From contig JAQVTJ010000099.1 in assembly GCA_028700095.1 (NCBI GenBank), forward strand, positions 1-5,896: 5,896 nucleotides of DNA, written 5' to 3'. The position numbers were made by a program, and so were the translations under genes. Below are positions 4,999 through 5,896 of this stretch, one piece after another (the first letter of the stretch is position 1; every line of letters begins with the position of its first letter). Below the pieces are notes generated by a model. The model searched no databases. It was not told the DNA's origin and saw nothing but the letters and a program-made list of their open reading frames with translations. This stretch comes from Methanobacterium sp. (GTDB taxonomy: Archaea > Methanobacteriota > Methanobacteria > Methanobacteriales > Methanobacteriaceae).

Positions 4999-5896
4999 AT
5001 GACATGTAACGTATTAGTTGGAGGAGGATGGGGAGATGAAGGTAAAGGTAAATGCATTACCTATCTCTGTTTCAACGATAAACCAGATATCATAGCAAGA
5101 GCAGGTGTTGGGCCAAATGCAGGGCACTCTGTTGAATTTAATGGTGAAAAATATGGGTTAAGAATGATTCCATCAGGATTTGTTCATACTGGTGCTAGAC
5201 TTCTTATAGGAGCAGGGGTACTGGTGGATCCAGAAGTATTTCATTATGAATTAAACTATCTTAATAAATATAATGTAAAAGAAAGAACATTTGCAGATTT
5301 TAGATCTACAATAATAGAACCCAAGCACAAGGAACAGGATAGAGATTCTGCATATCTATCAAAGAAAATAGGAAGTACAGGAAGTGGATGTGGACCTGCA
5401 AATTCAGATCGTGTTATGAGAGTTGCAAAACTTGCAGGTGATACACCAGAAATGAAAGGTTACACAACAAATGTTCCAACAGAAATTAATGGAGCTCTTG
5501 ATGAAGATAAAGATGTTTTCATAGAAGGTTCACAGGGATATGGTTTATCACTCTATTATGGTACATATCCATACGTTACAAGTAAAGATACAACAGCAAG
5601 TACATTTGCAGCAGATGTTGGTGTGGGACCAACAAGAGTTGATGAGGTAATTATAGTATTTAAATCATATATCACACGTGTTGGTGAAGGACCGTTTAAA
5701 ACAGAAATAACCCAACAAAAAGCAGAAGCATTAGATATAGAAGAATATGGTACAGTTACAGGTCGAAGAAGACGTGTTGGTATGTTTGATATGGATCTTG
5801 CAAAGGAATCCTGTATGATAAATGGGGCAACACAAATTGCACTTACATGTGTTGATAGAATATTCCCTAACTGTGAACGTGTAAAAGATTATTCAC
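4999..5896 (+). CDS. purA: Adenylosuccinate synthetase, 3' end beyond the window
   Basis: PurA joins IMP and aspartate with GTP hydrolysis to form adenylosuccinate, the first committed step to AMP, in the cytoplasm. The frame is open from the ATG for 299 codons to the window edge. Archaeal PurA proteins are short (about 340 residues against about 430 in bacteria), so most of the protein is present. Visible motifs: the phosphate-binding loop GGWGDEGKGK (9-18) with the catalytic Asp13; GPNAGHS (38-44) with the catalytic His43; GSTGSGCGPA (125-134), the IMP-binding loop; EGSQGYGLSLYYGTYPYVTS starting at E176; and the Arg-rich aspartate-binding loop GRRRRVG (255-261). Ser44 stands where bacterial enzymes usually have Thr, a mild change. 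The start is supported by a strong ribosome binding site and by the conserved loop at the N-terminus. It is divergent from the ZIP gene, so it has its own promoter. No disruption is seen. Confidence 0.96.
   Translation, partial: MTCNVLVGGGWGDEGKGKCITYLCFNDKPDIIARAGVGPNAGHSVEFNGEKYGLRMIPSGFVHTGARLLIGAGVLVDPEVFHYELNYLNKYNVKERTFADFRSTIIEPKHKEQDRDSAYLSKKIGSTGSGCGPANSDRVMRVAKLAGDTPEMKGYTTNVPTEINGALDEDKDVFIEGSQGYGLSLYYGTYPYVTSKDTTASTFAADVGVGPTRVDEVIIVFKSYITRVGEGPFKTEITQQKAEALDIEEYGTVTGRRRRVGMFDMDLAKESCMINGATQIALTCVDRIFPNCERVKDYS

Overview
The window looks like chromosomal DNA of a low-GC methanogenic archaeon of the Methanobacteriales, most likely Methanosphaera or a close relative. Coding DNA favours A/T-ending codons plus AGA and ATA, and the spacers are almost pure A/T. 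The proteins are of archaeal type: a non-bacterial glutamyl-tRNA synthetase, an LL-diaminopimelate aminotransferase (DapL) and a short-form archaeal adenylosuccinate synthetase. The order idsA-gltX-dapL is, from memory, also found in Methanothermobacter. The genus assignment is inference from composition and gene content.

Layout: (1) 1-585 (+) is the C-terminal part of idsA, a prenyl diphosphate synthase for archaeal ether lipids. (2) 586-771 is an A/T-only spacer with T-tract termination signals and a candidate gltX promoter. (3) 772-2451 (+) is gltX, interrupted at codon 403 by an in-frame TAA, although homology continues in the same frame to a natural stop at 2449-2451. (4) 2452-2603 holds a long-loop inverted repeat and the dapL leader. 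(5) 2604-3839 (+) is dapL, for lysine/DAP biosynthesis. (6) 3840-3974 is a convergent spacer with T-tracts and an imperfect hairpin. (7) 3975-4724 (-) is a ZIP-family metal transporter. (8) 4725-4998 is a divergent regulatory region with several short symmetrical repeats. (9) 4999-5896 (+) is purA, running off the right edge.

Most genes are core housekeeping functions: membrane lipid precursor, tRNA charging, lysine (also a pseudomurein component in this order) and AMP synthesis. They do not form one pathway, and each has its own spacer, so they are probably separate short transcription units. I see no mobile element, CRISPR array, tRNA, rRNA or defence system, and no convincing undescribed system. 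The most notable observation is the single nonsense codon in the expected-to-be-essential gltX. The operator-like repeats between the ZIP gene and purA come second.
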